This document shows, in pieces, positions 38,912 through 47,792 of a stretch of DNA of 64,000 nucleotides. The stretch is taken from contig PKYN01000009.1 in NCBI GenBank assembly GCA_003132665.1, positions 349,635 through 413,634 of the forward strand, read 5' to 3'. A model generated the notes under the pieces. It was not told where the DNA came from. It made no database searches and saw nothing but the letters and a program-made list of their open reading frames with translations. Positions within the stretch are counted from its first letter, which is position 1. The number at the start of each line of letters is the position of its first letter. Made by a program: the position numbers and the translations under genes. Source of the stretch: Actinomycetota bacterium (GTDB lineage Bacteria > Actinomycetota > Thermoleophilia > Gaiellales > Gaiellaceae).

Positions 38912-40549
38912 ATGTCCAATCACGCCAGCTTCCACGTTCCCTCGCCGGTCAACGAGCCCAACCTCTCCTATGCGCCCGGCACGTCCGAGCGCCGCGAGCT
39001 TCGCGCCCGTCTCGACGAGATCTCTTCTGCGGTAATCGCCGTCCCCTGCGTCATCGGCGGGGAGGAAGTTCGGGGCTCAAGTCCCTACCAAGCTGTGATG
39101 CCGCACAATCACGCGCACGTCCTGGCGAACGTCCACCGCGGCGGCAGCGCCGAGGTGGAGAAGGCGATTGCCGCGGCCGCGGAGGCCTGGCCCGCCTGGT
39201 CGCGCACGTCGTTCGCGGAACGAGCCGCCATCTTCCTGCGCGCCGCCGAGCTGCTCGCGGGTCCCTGGCGCCAGCGGCTGAACGCGGCGACGATGCTAAA
39301 CCAGTCGAAGACCGCCCACCAGGCCGAGATCGACTCGACCTGCGAGCTGGCGGATTTCTGGCGTTTCAACGTGCATTTTCTGGAGCGCATCTACGACGAC
39401 CAGCCTCGCTCGGCGACCGGAGTGTGGAACCGGATGGAGTACAGGCCCCTGGAGGGCTTCGTGCTCGCCATCACGCCCTTCAACTTCACCTCGATCGCGG
39501 GCAACCTCCCCACCAGCCCCGCGCTGGCCGGAAACACGGTCGTCTGGAAACCGGCTTCGAGCGCCGCGCTCTCTGCCTACTACCTGATGCTCCTGCTGAA
39601 GGAGGCCGGACTTCCCGACGGCGTGATCAACCTGGTATTCGCCGACGGCGCCTCGGTCTCGAAGACGGCGCTCACCAGCCCCGCGCTGGCCGGCGTGCAC
39701 TTCACCGGCTCGACCGCGGTCTTCCAGGCGATGTGGCGAACGATCGGCACTCAGATCGAGAACTACAAGAACTACCCGCGAATCGTCGGTGAAACCGGCG
39801 GCAAGGATTTCATCATCGCGCACCCCTCGGCCGATCCTGACGCGCTCTTCGCCCAGGCGCTGCGCGGATCGTTCGAGTACCAGGGCCAGAAGTGCTCGGC
39901 CTCGTCGCGCCTCTACGTTCCCTCGAATCTCTGGCCCGCTCTACGCGAGCGCTTCGCCGCCGAGGTTCCGAAGATCAAGATGGGCGACGTGAGCGACTTC
40001 GAGAACTTCATGGGCGCCGTAATCGACAAGGCCTCCTTCGACTCGCTCTCGAAGGCGATCGAGGAGGCGAAAGCCGCGCCCGAGATGGAGATCGTGGCTG
40101 GAGGCGGCTGCGACTCGAGCGTCGGCTGGTTCATCGAGCCGACCGTGATCGAGACGAGCGACCCCCGCTGCAGGCTCATCCGCGAGGAGCTGTTCGGGCC
40201 GCTGCTGACGGTCTATCCATACGACGAGCGGCGCTGGACGGAGACGCTCGAGCTGGTGGACAGCACCTCGCCCTACGCTCTCACGGGCGCGGTCTTCGCC
40301 ACCGATCGAGCGGCCGCCGCCGAGGCCGAGCACGCACTTCGACATGCGGCCGGCAACTTCTACGTCAACGACAAGCCGACCGGAGCGATCGTGGGGCAAC
40401 AGCCCTTCGGCGGCGCTCGCGCTTCGGGCACGAACGACAAAGCCGGCTCGATGTGGAACTTGATCCGCTGGCTGAGCCCGCGCGCCGTGAAGGAGACGCT
40501 CGTCTCGCCGACGGACTATCGCTATCCATACATGGACGCCGGCGACTAG
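38912..40549 (+). CDS. pruA: L-glutamate gamma-semialdehyde (1-pyrroline-5-carboxylate) dehydrogenase
   Basis: Oxidises glutamate semialdehyde to glutamate in proline breakdown. The 545-residue protein is of the group 1 type: FWRFNVHFLERIYDDQP, ITPFNFTSIAGNLP, the nucleotide strand VHFTGST, catalytic Glu in VGETGGKDF and nucleophile Cys in QGQKCSASSR, then the C-terminal VNDKPTGAIVGQQPFGGARASGTNDKAG. No proline dehydrogenase gene is adjacent. Confidence 0.93.
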   Translation: MSNHASFHVPSPVNEPNLSYAPGTSERRELRARLDEISSAVIAVPCVIGGEEVRGSSPYQAVMPHNHAHVLANVHRGGSAEVEKAIAAAAEAWPAWSRTSFAERAAIFLRAAELLAGPWRQRLNAATMLNQSKTAHQAEIDSTCELADFWRFNVHFLERIYDDQPRSATGVWNRMEYRPLEGFVLAITPFNFTSIAGNLPTSPALAGNTVVWKPASSAALSAYYLMLLLKEAGLPDGVINLVFADGASVSKTALTSPALAGVHFTGSTAVFQAMWRTIGTQIENYKNYPRIVGETGGKDFIIAHPSADPDALFAQALRGSFEYQGQKCSASSRLYVPSNLWPALRERFAAEVPKIKMGDVSDFENFMGAVIDKASFDSLSKAIEEAKAAPEMEIVAGGGCDSSVGWFIEPTVIETSDPRCRLIREELFGPLLTVYPYDERRWTETLELVDSTSPYALTGAVFATDRAAAAEAEHALRHAAGNFYVNDKPTGAIVGQQPFGGARASGTNDKAGSMWNLIRWLSPRAVKETLVSPTDYRYPYMDAGD

Positions 40550-40602
40550 ACCTTGCGGGGATGACCCGGGTAACACGAAAAGCGGGGCATTAGGGAGTCT
40601 CA

Positions 40603-41595
40603 GTGCTCATCCCGCTCGCATTCTCGCTTCACGCGGTCCTTCGCGGCGTCCACGTCTTCCTCGACCACCTGACGGACGTCAGGTGGAGTTTCTTGGCTGT
40701 CGTCGCCGTCTTGCAGGTGCTCAAGATCGGTTGCGCTGCCCGCGCCTGGCAGAACTCGATCATCGCGGCCTACCCGCGCAAGCGCTCTTCCTTCCCTACG
40801 GTCTTCGGCGCACTTTGCGCGGGAGTAGCCGTCGGCTCGGTCGTGCCGGCGCACGGCGGCGACGCGGTTCGAGTGGTGATCGTCAAGCGCCGTCTCCCAG
40901 GCAGCACCTACACCACGGTCGCCTCGACCATTCTCGTTCGCGCTCCGTTCGACACACTGATGGCCGGCCTCTTCTTCCTCTTCCTCCTCTGGGAAGGAGT
41001 ACTGCCCGGCCACACCCTTCTACCCAACCGGCCGGCCTTCGACTTCAGATGGTTCTTCGCGCACCCCAAGGCGGCGGTCATCATCGTCAGCACCGTCATC
41101 CTCGTCATTACGGCCCTGGTGCTCTGGGCCTGGGTGTCGATCCGGGAGTTCAAGGAGCGCGTTCGCCAGGGCTTGACGGGCCTGCTCGACTGGCGCTTCT
41201 ACTTTCGCCACATCTTCCCCTGGCAGCTGGGCGACTGGGCGCTGCGCCTGGCGATCGTTTTCTTCGCGCTGCTCGCCTTTCACATGCCCGCGACCCTGCA
41301 CAACTCCCTGCTGGCCCAGGGCACGTCGAACCTCGCCACGCTGCTGCCGATCAGCCCCTCGGGAATCGGCACCGAGCAGGCGCTGCTGGTAACCGTTCTG
41401 CACGGTGCCGCCTCGGGCTCGATGATCGTCGCCTACAGCGTCGGCACGAGACTGTTCACGAGCCTGATCAACATCGTGCTCGGCTTCGGCTCGATCCTCA
41501 TCTTCTTCCACACCTTCCGCTTCCAGCGCTTCGTGACTCAGGAGAAGGGCCGCTCCGGCTCCGGCCCGAAAAGCCGTAGGCCGCGCTCGCCCTGA
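40603..41595 (+). CDS. UPF0104 / lysylphosphatidylglycerol synthase TM-like membrane protein
   Basis: A 330-residue membrane protein with about 7-8 spans. The signature near the C-terminus, LATLLPISPSGIGTEQALLV, together with SVVPAHGGDAVRV near residue 80, identifies the flippase-like LPG_synthase_TM family. GTG start with GGGAG upstream. It lacks the cytoplasmic synthase domain, so it is a stand-alone transmembrane member of unknown substrate. 53 bp downstream of pruA. Confidence 0.82.
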   Translation: MLIPLAFSLHAVLRGVHVFLDHLTDVRWSFLAVVAVLQVLKIGCAARAWQNSIIAAYPRKRSSFPTVFGALCAGVAVGSVVPAHGGDAVRVVIVKRRLPGSTYTTVASTILVRAPFDTLMAGLFFLFLLWEGVLPGHTLLPNRPAFDFRWFFAHPKAAVIIVSTVILVITALVLWAWVSIREFKERVRQGLTGLLDWRFYFRHIFPWQLGDWALRLAIVFFALLAFHMPATLHNSLLAQGTSNLATLLPISPSGIGTEQALLVTVLHGAASGSMIVAYSVGTRLFTSLINIVLGFGSILIFFHTFRFQRFVTQEKGRSGSGPKSRRPRSP

Positions 41596-41610
41596 CTCGT
41601 CCGGCGAGGG

Positions 41611-43464
41611 TCAGGCGCCTCCCGCCTTGTGCAGCTGCGCGTAGATCTGGCGCGCCGTCTTCTCGGGCAGCCCGGGTGCCGCGGCCAGCTCCTCGGCGCT
41701 CGCGGCAAGGAAGCGCTCGGGCGAGCCGAAGTGCGTCAGGATCGCGCGCCGCCGCGCCGGACCAACCCCGCGCAGCTCGTCGAAAAGCGAGGTGAACGAC
41801 TCGTTCGAGCGGCGCTGGCGGTGGTAGCCGATAGCAAAGCGGTGAGCCTCGTCGCGCAGGCGCTGCAGGAGCTGGAGGCCCGGCGAATGGCGATCGAGGC
41901 GCACCGGCTTGGAGAATCCCGGAACGAACACCTCCTCCTCGCGCTTGGCCAGTGAGACGACGGCGATGCGCTCGGTCTCGGGTGCCTTGCCCAGCGCTTC
42001 GAGGGCAGCGCCCAGTTGGGGCTTGCCACCGTCGACTACTACGAGGTTTGGCAGCGCCGCGAAGCTCTCGTCGAAGTCGCCCTCACCCGGCGAGCCGAGG
42101 TGTGCGAAGCGGCGAGTGAGTGCCTCGTTCATGCCGGCAACGTCACTCTGCCCGGAGAGCGTTCGCAGCGAGAACTTGCGGTAGTGAGCCTTGAGCGGCA
42201 TCCCGTCGCGGAAGACGACCATCGAGGCCACGGGCGAAGCCTCCTGCAGGTTGGAGACGTCGAAGCACTCGATCCTGATCGGCAGGCTCTCCAGGTTCAG
42301 AGCCTCGCGCAGCTCCTCGAGCGCCTCGATTCTGCGCAGGCGCCCCGTCTCGCGGGCACGGGCCTCGGAGGAGAGAGCCAGCCTGGCGTTCTCGCTCGCC
42401 AGCTCCTGCAGACGCCTCTTCTCGCCCCGCGCCGGCGCGCGCAACTCGACCCGCGCACCGCGCAGCTCGCTCAAGAAGTCGGCCACGGCCTGCAGGCCGC
42501 CGGCCGCCGGCGGAACGACGATCAGCGGTGGAATCACCGGCGTCGATCCGTAGTACTCGAGGCAGAAGGCCTCCACCAGCGCCGCCTCGTCCTGCCCGGC
42601 CACGCCTTCCAGGTGAAAGCCGTGCCGATCGACCATGCGCCCGCTGCGCAGCGGAAAGACCTGAACGGCGGCCCGATCTCCCTCCAGCGCGAGCCCCAGC
42701 ACGTCCGCGCTTCCCTCGCCGGGAAGATCGGCCGCCTGGCGCTCGAGCAGGTGCCTCACGGACACCAGCCTGTTTCGATAGCGGGCCGCTTCCTCGAAGC
42801 GCTGGTCGTCGGCGGCGTCCTGCATCGAGCGCTCGAGGCTCTCCTGAATCGGGTCGGTGTGACCGGAGAGGAACTCGATCACCCCGTCGATCAGGGCTCC
42901 GTAATCGGCGGGCGAGATCAGTCCGACACAGGGCGCGTAACAACGGTCGATGTGGTAATCGAGGCACGGGATGCCCGATCGCCGTCCCGGTTTCGGTCCC
43001 TCGCAGGGGCGGAAGCGAAAGACCCGATTGAGCACGTCGAGCGTGCTTCGTACCTTCTTGGCGTTCGCAAAGGGGCCAAAATAGAGAACTCCGCGCCGGT
43101 GACGCTCACGAGTGAACATCACGCGCGGATACTCGTCCTCCACCGTCACGGCGACATACGGAAACGACTTGTCGTCGCGCAGGCGGATGTTGAACGGCGG
43201 GCGGTGCCGCTTGACGAGGTTCTGCTCGAGGTGCAGCGCCTCGACCTCGTTTCGGGTCACGATCGTCTCGATCTCGACCACCCGCTCGACGAGCTGAGGA
43301 ATCCCGGGGCGCCCGTCGCCGCCGCGGCGGAAATAACTGCTCACGCGCGAGCGCAGCGACTTCGCCTTGCCCACGTAGAGCACGTCTCCCTTCTCGCCGT
43401 GGAAGAGATACACGCCGGGCGCGGTCGGAAGCGACTGCAGCTGCTCGCTGAGCGATCTGGTCAT
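41611..43464 (-). CDS. uvrC: UvrABC excinuclease subunit C
   Basis: Makes both incisions in nucleotide excision repair. An N-terminal GIY-YIG domain (GVYLFHGEKGDVLYVGKAKSL) leads; then the cysteine-containing linker (CEGPKPGRRSGIPCLDYHIDRC), a UVR motif, the RNase H-like domain (RIECFDVSNLQEASPVASMV) and C-terminal HhH motifs (GVGPARRRAILTHFGS). Full length, 617 residues. Usually followed by rapZ-yvcK-whiA, which is not the case here. Confidence 0.97.
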   Translation of the reverse strand: MTRSLSEQLQSLPTAPGVYLFHGEKGDVLYVGKAKSLRSRVSSYFRRGGDGRPGIPQLVERVVEIETIVTRNEVEALHLEQNLVKRHRPPFNIRLRDDKSFPYVAVTVEDEYPRVMFTRERHRRGVLYFGPFANAKKVRSTLDVLNRVFRFRPCEGPKPGRRSGIPCLDYHIDRCYAPCVGLISPADYGALIDGVIEFLSGHTDPIQESLERSMQDAADDQRFEEAARYRNRLVSVRHLLERQAADLPGEGSADVLGLALEGDRAAVQVFPLRSGRMVDRHGFHLEGVAGQDEAALVEAFCLEYYGSTPVIPPLIVVPPAAGGLQAVADFLSELRGARVELRAPARGEKRRLQELASENARLALSSEARARETGRLRRIEALEELREALNLESLPIRIECFDVSNLQEASPVASMVVFRDGMPLKAHYRKFSLRTLSGQSDVAGMNEALTRRFAHLGSPGEGDFDESFAALPNLVVVDGGKPQLGAALEALGKAPETERIAVVSLAKREEEVFVPGFSKPVRLDRHSPGLQLLQRLRDEAHRFAIGYHRQRRSNESFTSLFDELRGVGPARRRAILTHFGSPERFLAASAEELAAAPGLPEKTARQIYAQLHKAGGA

Positions 43465-43495
43465 GCTGCTCTCGTCAGCGTAGTCGTGGTCTGAC

Positions 43496-43891
43496 CTAGT
43501 AGTACGTGTGCTGCTCGCGCCAGGCGCGCCAGATCGCGAGGCCGCAGAGCGGAAAGACGAGCAGCCAGGCGACGCCCGTCAAGCCGTCGATCTTGAGACT
43601 GTGAGTCGCGAACAGGCGCGCTCCGAAGTAGAGCCCGAGATTCGTCAGCGCAACGAGCGCAGCGCCGTAAAACGCCCACTGCGCTCGAGCCGGCCAAAGC
43701 GAGATCTCTCCCCTCCGCTCGCGCCAGAGCAGGTAGAGGAAGAAGGCGACGGCGAGAAAGAAGGCGATCTGGAGCAGGATGGCGGCGACCATCAGGGTCG
43801 CGTAGAGCTGGAAGATCACGATCAGGCAGACGATCGCGAGGATGATCGCGAAGGCGCGAAGGGTGCGGTGCTCTTTGCCGCGTGATCTCAC
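43496..43891 (-). CDS. Small four-span membrane protein, unknown
   Basis: A 131-residue protein with four hydrophobic segments (about 12-28, 33-55, 70-87 and 104-120) joined by short basic loops, including WRERRGEISLWPARAQW between spans 2 and 3. No family recognised. It lies 31 bp upstream of uvrC on the same strand and may be co-transcribed; divergent from bcp. Confidence 0.65.
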   Translation of the reverse strand: MRSRGKEHRTLRAFAIILAIVCLIVIFQLYATLMVAAILLQIAFFLAVAFFLYLLWRERRGEISLWPARAQWAFYGAALVALTNLGLYFGARLFATHSLKIDGLTGVAWLLVFPLCGLAIWRAWREQHTYY

Positions 43892-44005
43892 GAGCCCCTC
43901 TTCCGCGCGCGCGGAAGCGCCGAATCGGGTCGGGTTCTCATGTCGGCCGGGACGGGTAGGAGATTCACGACGAACACGCTACCTGCCGAATGGAGGCTGC
44001 GCGAG

Positions 44006-44464
44006 ATGATCGCGGAAGGCGAAATGGCACCGGACTTCGAGCTCGAGACCGACGGCGGCGAGAGTGTGCGGCTCTCCGACTACCGGGGCAAGCCAGTCAT
44101 TCTCTACTTCTATCCCAGGGACAACACGCCCGGCTGTACGAAAGAAGCGTGCGCTATCCGCGACGCCTGGGGCGAATTCGAGCGCCGCGGCGCGGTCGTG
44201 CTCGGCGTCAGCGCCGACAGCGTCTCTTCGCACGAGCGCTTCAAGGCGAAATACCGTCTTCCCTTCACGCTCCTCTCCGATCCCGAGCACGAGGTGATCG
44301 AGCGCTACGGCGCCTGGCAGCCAAGGCATTTCGCCGGCAAGAGCTTCCTCGGCATCGTCCGCTCGACCTTCCTGATCGACGCCGAGGGCAAGATTGCCAA
44401 AGTCTGGCCCAAGGTCGATCCGGCCAAGCACGCCGACTGGGTTCTCGCCGAGCTGCCCGAGTAA
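44006..44464 (+). CDS. bcp: Thioredoxin-dependent peroxiredoxin (Bcp type)
   Basis: Reduces peroxides. The peroxidatic and resolving cysteines are in DNTPGCTKEACAIRD (five residues apart, the atypical 2-Cys BCP pattern), after the family N-terminus EGEMAPDFELETDGG. Start taken at MIAEGEMAPDF, giving the usual 152 residues with GGAGG upstream; a longer in-frame ATG exists 22 codons earlier. This is the last chromosomal gene before the integrated element. Confidence 0.92.
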   Translation: MIAEGEMAPDFELETDGGESVRLSDYRGKPVILYFYPRDNTPGCTKEACAIRDAWGEFERRGAVVLGVSADSVSSHERFKAKYRLPFTLLSDPEHEVIERYGAWQPRHFAGKSFLGIVRSTFLIDAEGKIAKVWPKVDPAKHADWVLAELPE

Positions 44465-44488
44465 GTGCGGCATTCGGGCACGTAGAGA

Positions 44489-44519
44489 ATGCGGATGAGA
44501 GGACTTGAACCTCCACGAG
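44489..44519. repeat. Left attachment repeat (displaced tRNA-Leu 3' end)
   Basis: 31 bp identical to 52820-52850, covering the discriminator, acceptor 3' strand, T arm and edge of the variable arm of tRNA-Leu. To its right the sequence stops matching the tRNA. This is the original chromosomal 3' end left behind by integration (element at its right, bcp at its left). Confidence 0.9.
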
Positions 44520-44800
44520 GTTCTGAAGCGGGTTGGCGGGCGTTGGCGGGCGTTGGCGGGAGGTGTTGTTTTTGGCTCCATTGTGCGGGTTGCTAGCCTT
44601 CCGACCGCTCAACCATGCGGGCGCGGTTTCGGACGTTTTGCCCCGGATTTGCCCCGGCTAGAGTTTCCTTTCGGAAACCAGACGAGGTAAGGTCAAGCCG
44701 GGCCACGGTCCTCTGCCCTGGGATACCGGCGATAGGTAATTCCCGCTTCGCGCGGGATGCACCCGCCCCGGGACACCAGAGGGGAGCCGTGGCCTTTCCC
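44520..44800. other. Left-end noncoding region of the element, strongly structured
   Basis: 281 bp without a credible gene. It holds three 10-bp tandem units (c/g)GTTGGCGGG at 44531-44560, a hairpin GTTTCC-TTTC-GGAAAC at 44663-44678, and a long imperfect hairpin spanning 44701-44794 (GGCCACGG/CCGTGGCC and CCTCTG/CAGAGG arms, with an inner TCCCGC-TTCGC-GCGGGA at 44741-44757). It lies between the int stop and the attachment site, so integrase arm sites, an int terminator or an origin are possible. Confidence 0.6.
44634..44657. repeat. Left copy of a 24-bp CCCCGG-rich subterminal repeat
   Basis: Matches 52778-52801 at 21 of 24 positions in the same orientation; each copy contains two CCCCGG boxes preceded by TTTTG/A or TTG. 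One copy near each end of the element suggests integrase arm-type or excisionase binding sites, although the distances to the core repeats differ (115 bp here, 18 bp at the right). Confidence 0.5.
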
Positions 44801-45883
44801 TCACTCATTGACAGCCCGCCGATCGTAGGCATCGAAGGCCGCGCGGAGTCGATCATCCGTGCGCTGCAACCAGCGCGCGTAGGTGTCCTCGAGCTGAGTC
44901 GTCGACGTGCCCATTATCTTCGCCAAGTACCAAAGCTCTATCCCCTGCTCGATCGCCCAGGTGGCGAAGGTGTGCCGGCAGTCGTACAGGCGCCGATGAT
45001 CGAGACCGGCTGCCTTGAAGGCCGGCGTCCAGACCCGGTAGCGGAACTTCTCGGATTCGATGTAGCCGCCGCGCGCACTCGGAAACAGGATCGGCGTGTC
45101 GATCCGCCGCGGCATGGAGTCGATCGCCTCGAGCACGACGGCGCGAAGCGGAACCGCTCGAACGGACCCGGCCGTTTTCCCGCCCTGCTTGAGTGTGCGC
45201 TGCGTGTAGCGGCGTTCTACCCTCAGAACGCCTGCCTGTCTGTCTACGTCGCTGCGGTGAAGCCCGAACAGCTCCTCGGGCCTTAGCCCCGTCCCTACTG
45301 CGACGATCGGAATAGCTGCGAAGCGCGGATCGAGCTCGGCGGCGAGCTGGCGGACTTCCTCCCAGCTCTCGAACGGAACCACGGCGCGGCGCTCGTGGCG
45401 CTTGCGCTTCGGATTCTTGATCCCCGTCGAAGCGTTCCGCTCGACGTAGCCGCGATCGGCCCCCCAGCTGATCGCCTGCCGAAACGAGCGGAAAACGCCG
45501 TGACGGGAACCAGGCGGGAGTGTACTCCGCCAGTCCTCAACCTCTACGCGGCGGATCGAGTCCGGGTGACGAGTGCCAAACTCGGCGCGGGCCTTGCGTA
45601 GCTGCGTTGTCAGGTTGCGCAGGGTCGCGGGGTCAACCGTGCGGCCGTGCTTCGCGAGGAAGAGATCGAGCAGAGCGTCGACCGTCGCCGGCCTATCCGC
45701 GACGGGCAGGAGGTCGCCACGCCGAAGCGCAGCGATATCCCCCACTTTCCGGTCTAGCCATTCACGGGCCGCGGTCTTGGTTGCGAAACCGCTCTGGGAC
45801 CGCCGGGCCCCGTTCTCGTCCGACCAGCGAGCCTGCCAGCTCGCATCCCGCTTGACCACGTAGCCTCGCTGTTGGCTAGGCAT
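44801..45883 (-). CDS. int: Tyrosine recombinase (integrase)
   Basis: A 360-residue phage-type integrase. An N-terminal AP2-like arm-binding region (YVVKRDASWQARWSDENG), a SAM-like core-binding domain and the catalytic domain are present. Catalytic residues are Arg201 (GTGLRPEELFGL), Lys236 (GGKTAGS), Arg303 (LYDCRHTFATWA) and nucleophile Tyr335 (LEDTYARW). The usual His of the HxxR box is Tyr300, a variation common in actinophage integrases, and the later His/Trp box reads GTST. It is the gene nearest the left attachment site. Confidence 0.93.
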   Translation of the reverse strand: MPSQQRGYVVKRDASWQARWSDENGARRSQSGFATKTAAREWLDRKVGDIAALRRGDLLPVADRPATVDALLDLFLAKHGRTVDPATLRNLTTQLRKARAEFGTRHPDSIRRVEVEDWRSTLPPGSRHGVFRSFRQAISWGADRGYVERNASTGIKNPKRKRHERRAVVPFESWEEVRQLAAELDPRFAAIPIVAVGTGLRPEELFGLHRSDVDRQAGVLRVERRYTQRTLKQGGKTAGSVRAVPLRAVVLEAIDSMPRRIDTPILFPSARGGYIESEKFRYRVWTPAFKAAGLDHRRLYDCRHTFATWAIEQGIELWYLAKIMGTSTTQLEDTYARWLQRTDDRLRAAFDAYDRRAVNE

Positions 45884-46349
45884 GGTCGCCGCTCTCCAGC
45901 GGTAGATAGTGCCCTTTGCTGACCTTCCGCACCGCGTGCGGCGCGCGGTAGCGCTCCAGGCGTTTCGTATCCAGTTTCGTCATGTTGTGGAGCCGCTGAC
46001 CAATCGGGTTTGACTCCTTCCGCCGGGCGTCGGCTCCCCATAGGTGCTGACAGATGTCCCAGGACGTGACGCCCTTCGGTTTCGTCGAGGCGAGGTCACG
46101 GAGCGCGGCGAGGATCGCTTCATAGGACGTGTCGCGGTCGCGGAAATAGAAGTGCGGCACCCCCTCTCGATCGCGCCACGTCGAGCCCTCTAGCTCGGGG
46201 TGCTCCTTTAAGAACGCGCGCCACGGCAGCCGCTCTTCTACGTATTCCTGAAGCCGCGCAAAAGCGTCCTTTAGGAGGTCGGCAGCCTCGAGCGCTTCAT
46301 CGTCGGTAGACGGCCGCCAATCAGGATCGAGGATCGGCAGGTCAGACAT
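45876..46349 (-). CDS. Element protein, 157 residues, unknown
   Basis: Start chosen at MSDLPILDPDWRPS; the frame is open 40 codons further up without protein-like character. The N-terminal half is acidic and helical (DEALEAADLLKDAFARLQEYVEE); the C-terminal half (GVTSWDICQHLWGADARRKESNPIGQRLHNM...GHYLPL) has the look of a winged-helix domain. It overlaps the int start by 8 nt and so is probably co-translated with it. Possibly a recombination or transcription accessory factor, by position only. Confidence 0.65.
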   Translation of the reverse strand: MSDLPILDPDWRPSTDDEALEAADLLKDAFARLQEYVEERLPWRAFLKEHPELEGSTWRDREGVPHFYFRDRDTSYEAILAALRDLASTKPKGVTSWDICQHLWGADARRKESNPIGQRLHNMTKLDTKRLERYRAPHAVRKVSKGHYLPLESGDHA

Positions 46350-46465
46350 GGGATGCTCACTTTCACCACTAAGGCCCCGACGCACAACGGATAGGGCCGC
46401 TGGCGCCGAGGCCAAGCGGATCGTATATCGCGCTGAGGATGCGGGCCCTATCCCACATGCCCGCA

Positions 46466-46693
46466 TCATGCCACCGCGCTCGGTCGCCGTCCAGCGGCGC
46501 CGACGCGCCAGCCCTCGAGCGCCGCGTCGATCTCGGACTCGCGGAACCTCACCGGGCCGCCCTTGCGGCCGAAGAGACGGAAGCCGGGAAGCTCACCGCG
46601 CTCGAAACGATCGAGGATGGTTGCCGGCGACAGGCCGAGATGTTCGCCGAGCTCGCGGGCGGTGAGTAGAGGCTCAGAAGGGGATATCGCCAC
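46466..46693 (-). CDS. Excisionase-like helix-turn-helix protein
   Basis: 75 residues from a GTG start that overlaps the ATPase gene by 20 nt. The sequence LLTARELGEHLGLSPATILDRFERGELPGFRLF followed by GPVRFRESEIDAAL is the MerR-like HTH_17 fold of excisionases and phage regulators (recognition helix plus wing reading a strand with RFRESEI). Two genes upstream of int. Likely directs excision or represses int transcription. Confidence 0.8.
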   Translation of the reverse strand: MAISPSEPLLTARELGEHLGLSPATILDRFERGELPGFRLFGRKGGPVRFRESEIDAALEGWRVGAAGRRPSAVA

Positions 46694-47792
46694 CCGTCTC
46701 CCCTTCCTCGAAATCGAGCCGTCCCGGTGACCCGTCCGCCGTCCCGTTCCCCCTTGTAGGGGGTAGACGGGTCGGACGGGTCGAAGTGTCACCCGTCTCC
46801 GACCGGGTCGCGGACGGGTCAGACGGGTCAGAGATCGAGTAGAGACGAGCACCACGAGCGCCAGCCTTTTCCTTGATCGTCTCCTCACTAATCAGGCAGT
46901 CGATCGCCTGCAAGACGTACTCCTTCGAGCCTCCGACCTCCCGCGCGATAGCGGTTCGACTCACAGGCTCGCCGCGTTCTTTCAGGTGTCGATAGACGCG
47001 CTCCATGAGCACGGTCGGTTTCCACCCGTCGCCGTGCTCTTCGGCTTGGTGCTGCGCCGGTCGTATCGCCCACGAGATCGCCCCGGTGTCAGGGTCGCTC
47101 GTTAACTCGAGCTCGGCCGCGTAGGGGCGCGCGAGAGCGCCGTGGCGATCCTTCTGGACGCGTAGCCGGGCGAGACCCGATCCACCGCGGGAGAACGCAG
47201 AGACGGGCTCGACGAGGATCCCGACGTCGGCGCCGCCGAGTTTCCGCTGAGCGCCGATGGGCCAGCGTCCGCGTGTCTCTCTGTCCTTCGTAACATGGTC
47301 GACCACGACGACCGCGGCGCCTGCAGCGCGGAACGGCGCCAGGGTGACGCTGTAAAGGGCTTCGACGTCGCTGTTCGAGTTGCCGTCGAAGCCGTGCAGC
47401 GCCAGGGCGCCGGCCATCGCGTCGACCACCACGAGCGAGGGTTCGGAGGTTGCGAGCATGGCCACCACGTCGGCGTAAATAGCTCGGTCGGAGATCGGCT
47501 CCGCCGGCGCGATGTATTGGACGCGGCCGAGTTCCTCATCCGTGGCGCCTAGGTCGACCAGCCGCGAGTGAATCAGCCGCGCGCTCGTTTCGAGATCGAC
47601 GAAAACGACGTATCGGCCGGCGCGAACCTGCTCGAGCGCCAGGACTAGGCAAAGCCAGCTCTTCGTCGCCTCTGGTTCGCCGTAGACGAGGGCAAGCGAG
47701 CCCGGATAGACCAGACCGCTGATCGACGGCTCGGGCGGCGGATCATCGCCGAGTGCTGAGAGGTTTACCGGCTGCCAGGAATGGGAGGTCAT
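46674..47792 (-). CDS. RecA-like ATPase (AAA_25/RepA-type) with C-terminal winged helix
   Basis: A 372-residue protein. Its P-loop is YGEPEATKSWLCL (Walker A G38 to S45), with Thr instead of Gly before the lysine, a variant seen in RepA-like hexameric helicase relatives. Walker B is SLVVVDAM (Asp124), then VVVVDHVTKD. The C-terminal region (VSRTAIAREVGGSKEYVLQAIDCLI) resembles a winged helix, followed by a disordered Pro/Thr/Arg tail. Probably the element's replication ATPase. It overlaps its neighbours on both sides. Confidence 0.8.
   Translation of the reverse strand: MTSHSWQPVNLSALGDDPPPEPSISGLVYPGSLALVYGEPEATKSWLCLVLALEQVRAGRYVVFVDLETSARLIHSRLVDLGATDEELGRVQYIAPAEPISDRAIYADVVAMLATSEPSLVVVDAMAGALALHGFDGNSNSDVEALYSVTLAPFRAAGAAVVVVDHVTKDRETRGRWPIGAQRKLGGADVGILVEPVSAFSRGGSGLARLRVQKDRHGALARPYAAELELTSDPDTGAISWAIRPAQHQAEEHGDGWKPTVLMERVYRHLKERGEPVSRTAIAREVGGSKEYVLQAIDCLISEETIKEKAGARGARLYSISDPSDPSATRSETGDTSTRPTRLPPTRGNGTADGSPGRLDFEEGETGGDIPF

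Noticed and set aside
44531..44560. Three tandem 10-bp units considered as a CRISPR or iteron array
   Set aside because: No spacers, only three units, no cas genes; kept only as part of the structured left end.
44588..44626. tRNA-like stretch (GGTTGAGCGGTCGGAAGGC on the minus strand) near the left end of the element
   Set aside because: Resembles a D-arm region, but no matching anticodon arm, T arm or acceptor partner could be paired; probably coincidental or a decayed fragment.
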